64,000 nucleotides of DNA from Mangrovibacter phragmitis (GTDB lineage Bacteria > Pseudomonadota > Gammaproteobacteria > Enterobacterales > Enterobacteriaceae), in the NCBI RefSeq assembly GCF_001655675.1, contig NZ_LYRP01000050.1, positions 105,388 through 169,387 of the forward strand. Direction: 5' to 3'. A program made the position numbers and the translations under genes. Under the pieces are notes generated by a model. It saw nothing but the letters and a program-made list of their open reading frames with translations, searched no databases and had not been told where the DNA came from. Each line of letters starts with the position of its first letter. The first letter of the stretch is position 1. This document shows, piece after piece, positions 51,393 to 62,474 of the stretch.

Positions 51393-51421
51393 TAAGAATG
51401 GATGCTCTTCATCCATTCTTA
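51393..51421 (+). terminator. Terminator-like hairpin after the DUF1471 gene
   Basis: Perfect 12-bp stem TAAGAATGGATG / CATCCATTCTTA with a 5-base loop, 18 bp after the stop codon; only a weak T-run follows. Confidence 0.7.
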
Positions 51422-51671
51422 TTACTTACTGACAAGCCATCTTTTCAGTTCTCCCTGCCACATTGTGTTGGTGAAATTAGCCGACGAGCCCTTTCAAAGC
51501 AAATTGATTAAGGCAAGCTTAAGAAAACAGGTATAGCCTGATGTTGGTTGTTTTTCATCTGGCCTACATAAGCCCGTCAGCAGCCCTCGTCTCACAGGCG
51601 TAAGCTCCATACCATGTAGCAATGACGATTCCATGAAAGATAATTACAGCAGATAACAATACAGGACAACA

Positions 51672-52325
51672 ATGACAGCGCTCATTACGGCATTATTACA
51701 TCAGGATTTGGCTGTACTTAGCCAACCCGGAACAATTAGCTGGATCTACTGCATCCTGATTCTTGCTATATTCCTTGAAAGTGCCCTGCTGCCTGCGGCA
51801 TTTCTGCCTGGCGACAGCTTACTTTTACTTGCCGGAGCAATGACTGCCAAACAAATACTGCCGTTTTACCCCACTCTGGTATTGCTGGTTGTCGCTACAG
51901 GAACCGGATACTGGATAAATTACTTATCAGGACGCTGGCTCAGCCACACCCATCCGGTAAAAAAATGGCTCGGTAAAGTTCCTGCTCACTATCACCAGCG
52001 TGCCCAAAACTTATCCCATCGATTCGGCCCCCCCGCACTACTGGTTGGGCGGTTTATCGGTTTTGTAAGAACATTACTTCCTTTACTGGCCGGTATCACT
52101 GCACTTAAACAACGCCAGTTTCATCTTTTTAACTGGCCCGGAGCTATCTTGTGGGTAGGAACCCTCTTGCTGGCTGGTCGCCATCTGGCAGAACTACAAC
52201 TCTTTAAAAATAACTCAGCCGCGGGTATGGCAGTACTGATTCTTTTACCGCTTCTATGCCTGTTAGCAGGGATTATAGGCAGTGCCTGGTATGCTGTACG
52301 CCGTCAGCAGCACAATAAACCATAA
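51672..52325 (+). CDS. Second DedA-family membrane protein
   Basis: 217 residues. DedA hallmarks: LESALLPAAFLPGDSLLLLAGAM near the N-terminus and VGRFIGFVRTLLPLLAGIT mid-protein, with about 5 membrane segments and a basic tail. It is closer to the YqjA/YghB pattern (GRFxxxxRTLxP) than the DedA protein at 44.8 kb, so this is a second type and not a duplicate. Preceded by 296 bp without a gene. Confidence 0.88.
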   Translation: MTALITALLHQDLAVLSQPGTISWIYCILILAIFLESALLPAAFLPGDSLLLLAGAMTAKQILPFYPTLVLLVVATGTGYWINYLSGRWLSHTHPVKKWLGKVPAHYHQRAQNLSHRFGPPALLVGRFIGFVRTLLPLLAGITALKQRQFHLFNWPGAILWVGTLLLAGRHLAELQLFKNNSAAGMAVLILLPLLCLLAGIIGSAWYAVRRQQHNKP

Positions 52326-52460
52326 AAATACGCATCACTTGTTACTGGCGGTATCCCCTTCCAGTAAAGCAACAGCACCGTTGCCCCCCCCCATAAACTT
52401 ACCTTTATTTGTAACGTCTTCTACACTTGATGGTCTGTGCTTTCTAACGACATGATTACC

Positions 52461-53543
52461 ATGACGAATCCATTATGTGATGTTTTAAATCTGAAATATC
52501 CGATTATTCAGGCACCGATGGCTGGCGTATCCACACCAGAGTTGGCTGCCGCCGTCAGTAACAGCGGTGCGCTGGGTTCAATTAGTGTTGGTTCAGCAAC
52601 AACACAACAAGCCCGGGAAATGATAGCCCATACGCAGGCCTTGACCACTGCGCCTTTTAACGTGAACGTGTTTTGCCACCCGCCAGCCAGGCGTAACCCC
52701 ACCAAAGAGCAGGCCTGGATAAACCAGTTCAGCGAGATGTTTCACAGTTTTGGCAACCCTGCTCCCACCGGACTGGCCGAAATTTATGCCACCTTTTGCC
52801 ACAACACAGCAATGTTGCAGGTATTGCTGGATACACGCCCGGCCGTGGTAAGTTTCCATTTTGGCCTGCCGGAACCTGAAGCCATTCAGGCGCTCAAAGC
52901 CGCAGGCTGTCTAACCCTCGCCAGCGCCACATCACCCAATGAAGCACAGTATATTGCCGCAGCTGGTGTGGATTTTATTATTGCTCAGGGATTTGAGGCT
53001 GGCGGGCACCGTGGCACATTTCTGGATGTCGCGACAGACACCCAGTTAAGTACCGCCGAGTTACTGCCCCTGTTGCAGGAAGCCACTTCGCTACCCATAA
53101 TTTGCGCCGGTGGCATTATGAATGGCGCGGATATTGCGCGCGTAATGAAGCAAGGCGCGACAGGTGTGCAGATGGGTACAGCATTTATTCTCTGCCCTGA
53201 ATCTGCTGCCAACGCAGACTGGCGTGAGGCCCTCAGCAAGGCCACCCCCGGTGATACCTGCATGACATCGGCTATTTCGGGCCGCCCGGCACGCAGCCTG
53301 AATAACGCATTCTGCCAGGCTACCCGCACGGTTTTGCCGGAAGATATTCCGGATTACCCTGTGGCCTATTCTCTGGGTAAAGCACTGGCCGCAGCCGCGC
53401 AGTCAGCTGGCATCAAGGGCTTTAGCGCCCAGTGGGCCGGAACTGGTGCACCCTATGCCCGCCAGGAGAGTGCTGCCCGGCTGGTTGAAATACTCGCCCG
53501 TGAGTGGCAACGCGCAACAGCCGGCATTGAGCCGCATCTCTAA
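52461..53543 (+). CDS. Nitronate monooxygenase-like flavoprotein
   Basis: About 360 residues, FMN-dependent TIM barrel of the 2-nitropropane dioxygenase family. YPIIQAPMAGVSTPELAAAVSNSGALG opens the fold and VDFIIAQGFEAGGHRGTF carries the flavin-phosphate and catalytic region; ICAGGIMNGADIARVMKQGATGVQMGT completes it. The start is uncertain (52452 and 52461 are both possible; no clear ribosome binding site). Its stop overlaps that of the convergent kch by 4 bases. Confidence 0.86.
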   Translation: MTNPLCDVLNLKYPIIQAPMAGVSTPELAAAVSNSGALGSISVGSATTQQAREMIAHTQALTTAPFNVNVFCHPPARRNPTKEQAWINQFSEMFHSFGNPAPTGLAEIYATFCHNTAMLQVLLDTRPAVVSFHFGLPEPEAIQALKAAGCLTLASATSPNEAQYIAAAGVDFIIAQGFEAGGHRGTFLDVATDTQLSTAELLPLLQEATSLPIICAGGIMNGADIARVMKQGATGVQMGTAFILCPESAANADWREALSKATPGDTCMTSAISGRPARSLNNAFCQATRTVLPEDIPDYPVAYSLGKALAAAAQSAGIKGFSAQWAGTGAPYARQESAARLVEILAREWQRATAGIEPHL

Positions 53544-54718
53544 TGGTTTTCGTGGAACAACAGTTGCATCAGATCCTGGTTTGTCATCTTTTCACCGCTG
53601 AGCCTTGCCAGCAGCATCTCGCTTGCCAGTGTTTGCAGAGAAAACACGATATCCGGCTGAACCCGCTTAATTTTGTTCAGGTTTTTATCTGAGTTTACCA
53701 GTGCGATTATTTTCGTTTCTGGTGAAACCACTTCTTTAGCCGCCAGCACAATGAAGGCGTTATCTGAGTCGTCATCCCGCAGTACCAGAATAGTGCTGGC
53801 TTTATTAGCACCAGCATTGAGTAATGTCTGGTTCGCTGAAGGATCATCGACAATCACGTCTGCATCTGCCGGGTACTCATGAGAAATTCCCGGTGGCACG
53901 ATGACCGTCACCGTTTTATTACGCTGCTTTAAGCCCGCATACACACTCATTGCCAGCGGGCTGGCTCCGACAATAATGATATGATCTTTACGCATAGCGT
54001 GTGAAATTCGTCCTTTTATCATTCGATTAAGATTACCACCAATCACCGGGCCAATAATCGCACTAACTGATGTCGCGAAGACGGTAATTCCCATAATGAT
54101 AATGGATACGGTAAAAAAGCGTGCTGTATTGGTTACCGGCACAATGTCGCCATAGCCCACTGTCGACATACTGACTGTCGAAAAGTAGAGTGCCTGAGCA
54201 AACTCAGTGATAGCCGGGTGAAACTGCGCGCCCAGGTAAAGTGAACCAAACAGTGCATAAGTCAGTAATGATGCGAAACTGATAAGTGCGAATAATGACC
54301 CTGCAGCCAGGCTTGAATGGCTGAAATCCCGCCAGAAGTAAAGCAAACACAAGGTATCGAAAAGGGCAAGATAGCCAATACGCAAATTGCCTGCAGTAAA
54401 CCAGAAATTAAATAATGCCACCACTACCAGCAGCAGCAGCGCAAACGTCCATGCCACTCTGGCTCGCAAAAACAGCCCGATGCTCATCAGCCCAATCGCA
54501 CTGCCCAGCACCACCTGGGGCAACCTCAGTAACCCAAAAGTGGAAATGGCATCTTTCCAGTCAGTGAAATGTTCCATAGCGACAGGTAATGTGTGCCACA
54601 CCTGCATCAGCACCGGGTGAAGAAAAATCCCCCCGATAAATAAAGTTAACAAACCTAACCAGCAGTGTGGCTTCAGCCACGCCAGAACAAAATGCAATCT
54701 ATTTAACTGTAATTTCAT
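53540..54718 (-). CDS. kch: Kch-like voltage-gated potassium channel
   Basis: 392 residues from the ATG at 54718. Six membrane helices, the selectivity filter TVGYGD (about residue 190) and a C-terminal RCK/TrkA-N domain (IIIVGASPLAMSVYAGL). FATSVSAIIGPVIGGNLNRMIKG resembles the E. coli Kch linker, and the ordering is the same. An in-frame extension to 54838 would add 40 unmatched residues. In E. coli kch is elsewhere in the chromosome. Confidence 0.88.
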   Translation of the reverse strand: MKLQLNRLHFVLAWLKPHCWLGLLTLFIGGIFLHPVLMQVWHTLPVAMEHFTDWKDAISTFGLLRLPQVVLGSAIGLMSIGLFLRARVAWTFALLLLVVVALFNFWFTAGNLRIGYLALFDTLCLLYFWRDFSHSSLAAGSLFALISFASLLTYALFGSLYLGAQFHPAITEFAQALYFSTVSMSTVGYGDIVPVTNTARFFTVSIIIMGITVFATSVSAIIGPVIGGNLNRMIKGRISHAMRKDHIIIVGASPLAMSVYAGLKQRNKTVTVIVPPGISHEYPADADVIVDDPSANQTLLNAGANKASTILVLRDDDSDNAFIVLAAKEVVSPETKIIALVNSDKNLNKIKRVQPDIVFSLQTLASEMLLARLSGEKMTNQDLMQLLFHENH

Positions 54719-54916
54719 ATTGTTAATACTAGCCGAATACCTGTAAACCAGTGTAGCGAGCTTCACACTGCCTGCCTGGCTTTTCCAGTGATTAATGTTA
54801 AAAAACCTTTCACCCGCACAACCAGCCCCCCATGCCATTTACAGGGTTAGATCCTTCCGGAGGAAGCCTGTGCCCAATATTCACCGGTTTATTCACTCCA
54901 GGACAACCCGGTCTAC

Positions 54917-54943
54917 TAAAAAATCAGCCATTCTGGCCGATAA
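54917..54943 (+). promoter_or_regulatory. Sigma-28 (FliA) promoter of the chemoreceptor gene
   Basis: TAAA (54917-54920), exactly 15 bases, GCCGATAA (54936-54943): a perfect consensus, 58 bp before the start codon. Confidence 0.92.
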
Positions 54944-55001
54944 CACTTTATGAAGTGACATGTCTTACCCATAACCCTCTAAACTACTAAAGGAATAGCT
55001 C

Positions 55002-56579
55002 ATGACTGTTCGACGCTTTTCTCTTATCACCTTCACTGTTTTACTGATTATTTACCTTTGCAGTAGCGGTACAACCGCCTGGTCCCTGACAGGCAGTAAT
55101 GAATCGCTGGACAAAGTCAATAAAGAAATTCGCGTGGTGCTTTCCATCATTGACCCCATTAATCACAGCCGCACCATGCGCGTTAAAGCTATGGAAGCCA
55201 TGAACTACGCGGCTAAAGGTGACATGTCTGGTGCCGAAACCGCCCTTAATCAGGCAACTATTGTATTGGGAAAAGCCGACAACGCCTTTAAGCAGTATAT
55301 GGATGCCCCCAAATATGCTGGCGAAGCTGCACTCACCGAAGCTTATCGCACAGCATGGGAAACTTACCGTACCCAGGCTTTACTTCCTCTTATGGATGCG
55401 GCAAAACGAAATGATGCCCAGACAGTAAGAGAGCTTGTTACCACAAAGGTACCAGCACTTGATCGCCAGTTTGAAATAACGCTGGATAAACTGCTGGCAT
55501 TTCATGAAACCTATGCGCGCGAACTCAACCAACAAGCACAGAGCCACTTTACTGGTAGCCTGGTCACTATCGCAGTATTCGCACTGGTGTTCATCGCACT
55601 GATTGCCGCCAGTATAGTTTTACTGAACCGCCGGGTTCTGGCTCCTTTGGATCAGGCGAAATCATTGTGTGACAGCATTGCCAGGGGACAATTGGGCATG
55701 ACGATTACGTCCCGCGCCCGTGATGAAATTGGCGCCATGATGCGTTCCCTTGAAGAAATGCGCCTGTCTCTGGTCAGTATTATTTCCCGGGTACGGGAAT
55801 CCAGCCAAATGGTAGGTTATGCAGCTGAAGAAATTGCTGCTGGCAATGAAGATCTATCTGCCCGTACAGAAGAACAGGCTGCCTCGTTAGGCGAAACCGC
55901 AGCCAGCATGGAACAACTCACGTCCACAATTAAGCAGACCTCTGATAACACGGCTCAAACCAGCCACCTTGCCAGTGAAATGCAGGCATCCGCAATGGAA
56001 GGCAACACAGTAATGGGTGAAGTGGTCAGCTCAATGAACGTCATTGAAGCAAGCTCAGGGAAAATAGTCAGCATCATCAGTATTATTGAAAGTATTGCGT
56101 TTCAGACCAATATACTGGCACTGAATGCGGCTGTTGAAGCAGCCAGAGCGGGCGAGCAAGGCCGCGGCTTTGCTGTGGTGGCAACGGAAGTGCGTAACCT
56201 TGCTCAGCGCTCTTCAACTGCGGCCAAAGAGATTAAAGAATTGATTGAACAATCTGCTGAGCAAATCACTCATGGTAGCTTACTGGTGAAAAAAACCGGC
56301 GAAAGCATGCAACGTGTTATCAGATCAGTAAGCCAGGTTACCACCCTGATGTCAGAGATTGCGCTCTCCTCTGGCGAGCAAAGCCGTGGCATTGAACAGA
56401 TAAACCAGGCTGTCGCGCAAATGGATACCGTTACCCAGCAGAATGCGGCATTGGTTGAGCAGGCTTCTGCTGCCGCTCAGTCACTCAAAGACCAGGCACA
56501 TGTTCTGAATGAAGCAGTCTCTGTATTCCTGCTTGGTGACCAAAGGCAGGAAACTCCCTTACTGCTGGCTGGTCAGTAA
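55002..56579 (+). CDS. Methyl-accepting chemotaxis protein
   Basis: 525 residues. First helix at about 7-28, periplasmic TarH-like four-helix ligand domain to about 185, second helix at about 188-210, HAMP (about 212-265), then the signalling domain with the invariant hairpin tip [33 protein letters not shown]. It lacks the C-terminal NWETF pentapeptide that tethers CheR/CheB in Tsr/Tar, so it is a low-abundance Trg/Tap-type receptor. Driven by the sigma-28 promoter just upstream. Confidence 0.94.
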   Translation: MTVRRFSLITFTVLLIIYLCSSGTTAWSLTGSNESLDKVNKEIRVVLSIIDPINHSRTMRVKAMEAMNYAAKGDMSGAETALNQATIVLGKADNAFKQYMDAPKYAGEAALTEAYRTAWETYRTQALLPLMDAAKRNDAQTVRELVTTKVPALDRQFEITLDKLLAFHETYARELNQQAQSHFTGSLVTIAVFALVFIALIAASIVLLNRRVLAPLDQAKSLCDSIARGQLGMTITSRARDEIGAMMRSLEEMRLSLVSIISRVRESSQMVGYAAEEIAAGNEDLSARTEEQAASLGETAASMEQLTSTIKQTSDNTAQTSHLASEMQASAMEGNTVMGEVVSSMNVIEASSGKIVSIISIIESIAFQTNILALNAAVEAARAGEQGRGFAVVATEVRNLAQRSSTAAKEIKELIEQSAEQITHGSLLVKKTGESMQRVIRSVSQVTTLMSEIALSSGEQSRGIEQINQAVAQMDTVTQQNAALVEQASAAAQSLKDQAHVLNEAVSVFLLGDQRQETPLLLAGQ

Positions 56580-56819
56580 TTACCAGCGGCTACCCCCACC
56601 CGGGACATTCTTACCTAATCGTTTCCGGGTGGGTAATAGCTGCTTATTCATCAACATGCGGGTTTGAACCAGACCCGCAACAGCGCAGGCTATGGCACGT
56701 CTGCGAATCTGGTTTGAATTTTCATCACGCTCAGAGTAGCTACATTACCAACGAAGCCCCGCCAGCAGCACACAAGATATGCCATCGTCACCATGACAAG
56801 AGTGCGCTTTTCCTTACTG

Positions 56820-58883
56820 TTAAACAGAATGATTGTCATGCATGGGTAAAATCAGCAGCTTTTCTATTTCAGCGACTGGCAATGGCTTTGAATACAAATA
56901 CCCCTGGATATAATCGCATCCCAGTTCAATCAGTAATTTTTTCTGCTCTTCAGTTTCAACACCTTCAGCAATCACGCCAAGTCCTAAGCTGTGCGCCATG
57001 GCAATAATGGCCGTACAAAGCTCATAACCCACGCCTTGTAAATCTTCAACAAATGAGCGGTCAATTTTGAGAAAATCAATATTAAATTTTCTCAAATAAG
57101 CCAAAGATGAATAACCTGTGCCAAAATCATCTATGGCTATCTGAATACCTGCCTGATGCATCATTTTTAAATTATGATTGACGCGTGTTTCTGAATTAAG
57201 CAGCAGACCTTCAGTAATTTCAATAGTGATAGCGCCGCTATGAAACCCTTCACGCTGTAAAGTCTGAATCCAGGATATATCATCAAATTCCTGACTACGT
57301 AACTGTACGGGAGACAGATTAATAGCCATTTTGAGTTCAGGATTATATTTTTTCCGCCAGTATGACAGTTGTTTAATGGCCTGGTTTGCTATCCAGTTAC
57401 CTATTGGAACTATAAGGCCGGTATCTTCAGCCAGCGGAATAAAAATATCGGGGCTGATAATTCCCTGAGTCGGGTGGATCCAGCGAACCAGCGCCTCCAT
57501 CCGGGTAATATGCCCTGTTTTCAGTGAGACAATAGGTTGGTAATAAACCTCAAACTGGTTCTCTTCAAGTGCTTTTCTGAGATTTCTTATCATGCGCAGA
57601 CGTGCATGGATCGCATCATGCAGGGCCCGTGAGTAATAGCGAAAACTCTTACGGCCTGAATTTTTAACAGCATACATTGCCTGATCAGCATTCTTAAATA
57701 AATCCTCCAGATTTTCCGTATCGGTAGGATAAATAGAAATACCAATACTGGCGGAGACAAACATGGTCTCACCATTTATTGCAAAAGAGGCTTCCAGCTC
57801 CTTGAGAATATTATGGGCAATACCGGTGCAAGCAGATGGTTCATTAATATCTGAGATAATAATCGCAAACTCATCGCCACCGAGCCGTGCAATGCAGTCA
57901 GCACCAGGTGCACATTTGAGTAAACGCATCGCCACGCAACCTAATAATTCATCCCCTGCTCTGTGCCCCATGCTGTCGTTAACTGATTTAAATTGATCGA
58001 GGTCGATAAGCATCAGCGCCATAAGATGAGAGGTGCGTGAAGCATGGAGAGCAGCCTGCTCAAGTTTACTTTGGAAAAGATGCCGGTTAGGTAAACCGGT
58101 GACTGCATCGTAATTAGCTTGCTGCCAGATTAACTCTTCTTGTTTCTTACGTAAGGTAATGTCGGAGAACATACCAACATAATTAATAACATTGCCGTCA
58201 GGATCTTTAATTACTGAAATACTCAGTTCCTTGAGAAATTCAGTACCATTTTTATGCCTGTCCCAGACCTCACCCATCCATTGCCCGGTGTTCATTAATG
58301 ACTGCCACATCTCGATATAAAAAGAGCGTTGGTGACGGCCCGATTTGAACTCCCGGGGATTATGTCCTTTAACTTCCTCTAATGACCACCCTGTCAAAAT
58401 ACTAAAAGCCGGATTAACGGAAATAATATTATTTTCGCCATCGGTCACAACAATGGCTTCCTGGCTGGCTTCGAAAACAGCCGCCGCAATTCTCATTTGC
58501 TCCTGCGCCTTCTTGCGCTCGGTAATATTCTGTACATAGACCAGCCGTGCTGGTAACCCTTTGTCAGGATAAAATGTGACAGACTCCGAAAAAACAGTCA
58601 TCTGTTGTCCATCATGATGGAGCACAGGCCATTCCCCACCTAGGCGAATCCCTTCAGCCAGGAATTTCTGATGCCGTTCAAGGACCGATTGTTTGGCTTC
58701 TGCAGGAAAAATCATTGTGAAAGAGTGATTCAGCATTTCACTTTTTGTATAGCCATAAATATCGCAATAAGCGGGATTAACAGTGAGATAAAGCCCTTCA
58801 TAATCAATTACAGCTATTCCGACGGGGCATTTATCGAGAATTGCCTGAAATAAGCCACTTTCATCCCAGTGCGTTTTATTCAT
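56820..58883 (-). CDS. PAS-PAS-GGDEF-EAL cyclic-di-GMP protein
   Basis: 687 residues. Two PAS domains (about 10-130 and 135-250), then a GGDEF domain (LGGDEFAIIISD, about 265-420) and an EAL domain (MEALVRW, about 440-680). The signature residues GGDEF and EAL are intact, and the EAL metal-binding motif IDDFGTGYSSL and KIDRSFVEDL are present, so both synthesis and breakdown are possible. No membrane helix is seen. It belongs with motility and the orphan csgD as a c-di-GMP input. Confidence 0.92.
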   Translation of the reverse strand: MNKTHWDESGLFQAILDKCPVGIAVIDYEGLYLTVNPAYCDIYGYTKSEMLNHSFTMIFPAEAKQSVLERHQKFLAEGIRLGGEWPVLHHDGQQMTVFSESVTFYPDKGLPARLVYVQNITERKKAQEQMRIAAAVFEASQEAIVVTDGENNIISVNPAFSILTGWSLEEVKGHNPREFKSGRHQRSFYIEMWQSLMNTGQWMGEVWDRHKNGTEFLKELSISVIKDPDGNVINYVGMFSDITLRKKQEELIWQQANYDAVTGLPNRHLFQSKLEQAALHASRTSHLMALMLIDLDQFKSVNDSMGHRAGDELLGCVAMRLLKCAPGADCIARLGGDEFAIIISDINEPSACTGIAHNILKELEASFAINGETMFVSASIGISIYPTDTENLEDLFKNADQAMYAVKNSGRKSFRYYSRALHDAIHARLRMIRNLRKALEENQFEVYYQPIVSLKTGHITRMEALVRWIHPTQGIISPDIFIPLAEDTGLIVPIGNWIANQAIKQLSYWRKKYNPELKMAINLSPVQLRSQEFDDISWIQTLQREGFHSGAITIEITEGLLLNSETRVNHNLKMMHQAGIQIAIDDFGTGYSSLAYLRKFNIDFLKIDRSFVEDLQGVGYELCTAIIAMAHSLGLGVIAEGVETEEQKKLLIELGCDYIQGYLYSKPLPVAEIEKLLILPMHDNHSV

Positions 58884-59048
58884 ATTGCTCTCGTCACGAT
58901 CAATAAAACAATGAAATCTCTTCAGAGAGTAATCTCTGTTTCAGAAACATACCAGAATCGTTTTACTTCATTCAACGCATAACATTATTTAATCTTAAGC
59001 GATAATTGAGAATCATTATTCTGTGAACAATTTAATGTTAGCTGGCGT

Positions 59049-59340
59049 TTCACTAAATAGCTGCACCATCTGCCTGCGTACTGATGGCTGCCCCCCTTTT
59101 TTGTCATTGCTTCCTGAACGATTTTGGCTTTAACCTGCTCTTCGGCATACATTTTTCAGCCACCGCTATTCTTTTCGAGTTCTTTGAGATTCCCCATGAG
59201 TGCAGCATCCATCCAGCAACACTCTTCCCGTTATTTATAGAAACTGGCGCTGCTGATGCTATGTTCCGGGCACAGTCAGGGAACCGGTGTCCCCACAACA
59301 GCCTGTGTGAGAATGGCGATTACCCTACTGCCAGCAAACC
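59049..59340 (-). pseudogene. Decayed IS3-family orfA remnant
   Basis: Read on the minus strand in shifting frames, fragments resemble an IS3 (IS407/IS51-type) orfA: GTPVP, SISSASFYK, MDAALMGNLKELEKN and KMYAEEQVKAKIVQEAM, interrupted by stops and frameshifts. No intact orfA and no orfB. A long-dead element beside the younger IS at 59.4 kb. Confidence 0.6.
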
Positions 59341-59427
59341 GTAAGAGCGTCATAGTGAAGTGGTTTACTGAATTTGGCCACCTGAACAGAGGTGATATGC
59401 TCACCTCAGAACATTACAGGTGCCCCA

Positions 59428-60591
<1,164 letters not shown>

Positions 60592-61662
60592 ATGCAAAAC
60601 GACCACCAATCTTATGAAAGCGTGATCCTGGGTGTCGATACACACCTTGATATTCATGTCGGTGCTGTTATCAGTCAGGCAGGGAAACTGCTTGGAACTC
60701 ACATTATTCAAACAAATCAAGCTGGTTATCTGGAACTACTTGATTGGGCACGTTCTTTAGGGAGCCTCGAACGAGCAGGCATCGAAGGAACTGGAACTTA
60801 TGGTGCGGCATTAACACGTTATCTCATTAAGAATGGAATATATGTGATTGAAGTTAACCGGCCAGATCGTTCAAAACGTCGCCTTGAAGGGAAGTCAGAT
60901 CCCCTGGATGCAGAAAATGCTGCCCGGACAGTTCTTTCAGGGGGCAGCAAGGCTATACCAAAAATGCAGTCCGGCGCGTGTGAAGCTCTCCGAATTATCA
61001 GTGTTGCCCGACGCAGCGCAGTAAAAGCCCGCACGCAGGCGATTAATCAGCTTCGTGCGCTGCTGGTTAGTGCCCCACAGGATGTTCGCGACAGACTATG
61101 GAAATCGAAACCGCACGAATGCGTAGCCGCCTGCATTAACAGCGAAGTGTCAGAGCACTCTCCATTGCGGATAGCCCTGTTTGGCACGCTTCGAAGCCTT
61201 GCGAAACGATGGATATCTCTGACTGAAGAACTGAATGAACTGGACGAATCATTGGATAAACTGACCCGCAAATATGCCAGTAACCTTCGCAGCCAGTTTG
61301 GGGTAGGACCACAGACGGCTGCAACACTGCTGGCTGTTGCAGGTGATAACCCCGAACGTTTAAAAAATGAAGCGGCCCTGGCATCGCTCTGTGGCGTAAA
61401 TCCGTTACCAGCATCATCAGGAAAAACAGTCAGACACAGATTAAATCGTGGCGGCTCACGTGAAGCAAACAACGCCCTGTGGACAATAGCCCTTGTGCGT
61501 ATGCGTAGTGATCCGCGCACAAGAATCTATGTTGACCGACGGACTGGTGAAGGGCTGTCGACCAAAGAGATCCTGAGATGCCTAAAACGCTACATTGTTC
61601 GTGAACTCTATCCATTGATTTTATCGGACCTCGCTTATGCCAATCGCCCGCTCTTGACATAG
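60592..61662 (+). CDS. IS110-family transposase
   Basis: 356 residues from the ATG at 60592; a GTG 69 bases upstream would extend it without support. N-terminal RuvC-like DEDD domain (ILGVDTHLDIHVG, GIEGTGTYG, DPLDAENAARTV) and C-terminal Tnp_20 domain with GVGPQTAATLLAVAG and the likely catalytic Ser in RGGSREANNAL. Appears intact. Confidence 0.92.
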   Translation: MQNDHQSYESVILGVDTHLDIHVGAVISQAGKLLGTHIIQTNQAGYLELLDWARSLGSLERAGIEGTGTYGAALTRYLIKNGIYVIEVNRPDRSKRRLEGKSDPLDAENAARTVLSGGSKAIPKMQSGACEALRIISVARRSAVKARTQAINQLRALLVSAPQDVRDRLWKSKPHECVAACINSEVSEHSPLRIALFGTLRSLAKRWISLTEELNELDESLDKLTRKYASNLRSQFGVGPQTAATLLAVAGDNPERLKNEAALASLCGVNPLPASSGKTVRHRLNRGGSREANNALWTIALVRMRSDPRTRIYVDRRTGEGLSTKEILRCLKRYIVRELYPLILSDLAYANRPLLT

Positions 61663-61669
61663 GAGCGTC

Positions 61670-61873
61670 AATGCGCCGATGGAACGACTATTTCGCAGTT
61701 ATAAAAGCGAATGGATGCCAAAACGAGGTTACAGTGATTTAGATGAAGCTCAGCGAGATATCAGTTACTACCTGATGAGTTATTACAATCAACAACGACC
61801 GCATAGCCATAATGCAGGCTTTACACCTGACTATGTGGAAAAACGACTCAACAAACTGTCCGGAAATAGTTGA
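61670..61873 (+). pseudogene. IS3-family transposase orfB, 3' part
   Basis: Continues the interrupted orfB: PMERLFRSYKSEWMPKRGYSDL, YYNQQRPHSHNAGFTPDYVE. The final catalytic Glu of the DDE triad lies in this part. Separated from its 5' part by the IS110 element. Confidence 0.85.
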
Positions 61874-61881
61874 CCACTACA

Positions 61882-62093
61882 GGTTGCTGCAATGAACCCA
61901 GTTTTTACCTGTCTTTTCCGTGAGTTATAACCTGTTTTCCCTGCTGTACTTCCGGAACGGTAACTTTTTGCGCTGTTAAGCGTTTTTGAGGCCACTGACA
62001 CTACCGCCCTGCCGTGACACAAGGTCTATCGCGCCACCATCATATAAGCAAACTACAGCACCACTTAGGATGCTGAAGTCTTGGATTTATATT
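61882..62093. other. Gap between the IS element and the immunity gene
   Basis: 212 bases, no supported gene. CDI loci often keep orphan toxin fragments at this place, but I see no recognisable piece. Confidence 0.4.
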
Positions 62094-62474
62094 TCAATTA
62101 AGAAGTTCTTTTGATACGTTGCCAGTATCGAAGAACTCCCTAAAGATCCTGACAACAAGGTCATAATTTTTTGTAAGCTGACTTGCTGGCCAGTAATCTC
62201 CGAGAATTAACACTTTTTCATCTGGTTGTGTTAAATCAGTAATTGACATAACCTCATCATCTTCGTTCAAAAACGTAACCAGATAAAAACCTTTTTCCAT
62301 TCTTACTTGTACTTCTGAAATTAAATAACCTTCGCAGTCTAATCTGTCGACAGTTACACAACCACTAAATAAACGAACTTTGGCTAATAAGTTAACAATA
62401 TCTTCCCAGCAACCAGGCTTCTTCGTACCACCTTTTTGTGATATCGACCATGAAAGAAGCAACCTATTCATCAT
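62094..62474 (-). CDS. cdiI: CdiI-type immunity protein
   Basis: 126 residues (or 125 from the next ATG). It begins inside the last codons of the toxin gene, overlapping by 11 bases, with AAAGGAG upstream; the toxin/immunity overlap is typical for CDI. No signal peptide, small acidic-to-neutral alpha/beta-looking protein with LILGDYWPASQLTKNYDLVVRIF near the end. I do not assign a named immunity family. Its expected role is to bind and block the toxin domain in siblings. Confidence 0.82.
   Translation of the reverse strand: MMNRLLLSWSISQKGGTKKPGCWEDIVNLLAKVRLFSGCVTVDRLDCEGYLISEVQVRMEKGFYLVTFLNEDDEVMSITDLTQPDEKVLILGDYWPASQLTKNYDLVVRIFREFFDTGNVSKELLN

Noticed and set aside
59084..59344. Plus-strand open frame of 86 codons
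   Set aside because: It lies over the minus-strand IS3 orfA remnant and has no ribosome binding site.
61831..62022. Minus-strand frame between the IS and cdiI as an orphan toxin gene
   Set aside because: It overlaps the end of the IS3 element and has no recognisable toxin motif.
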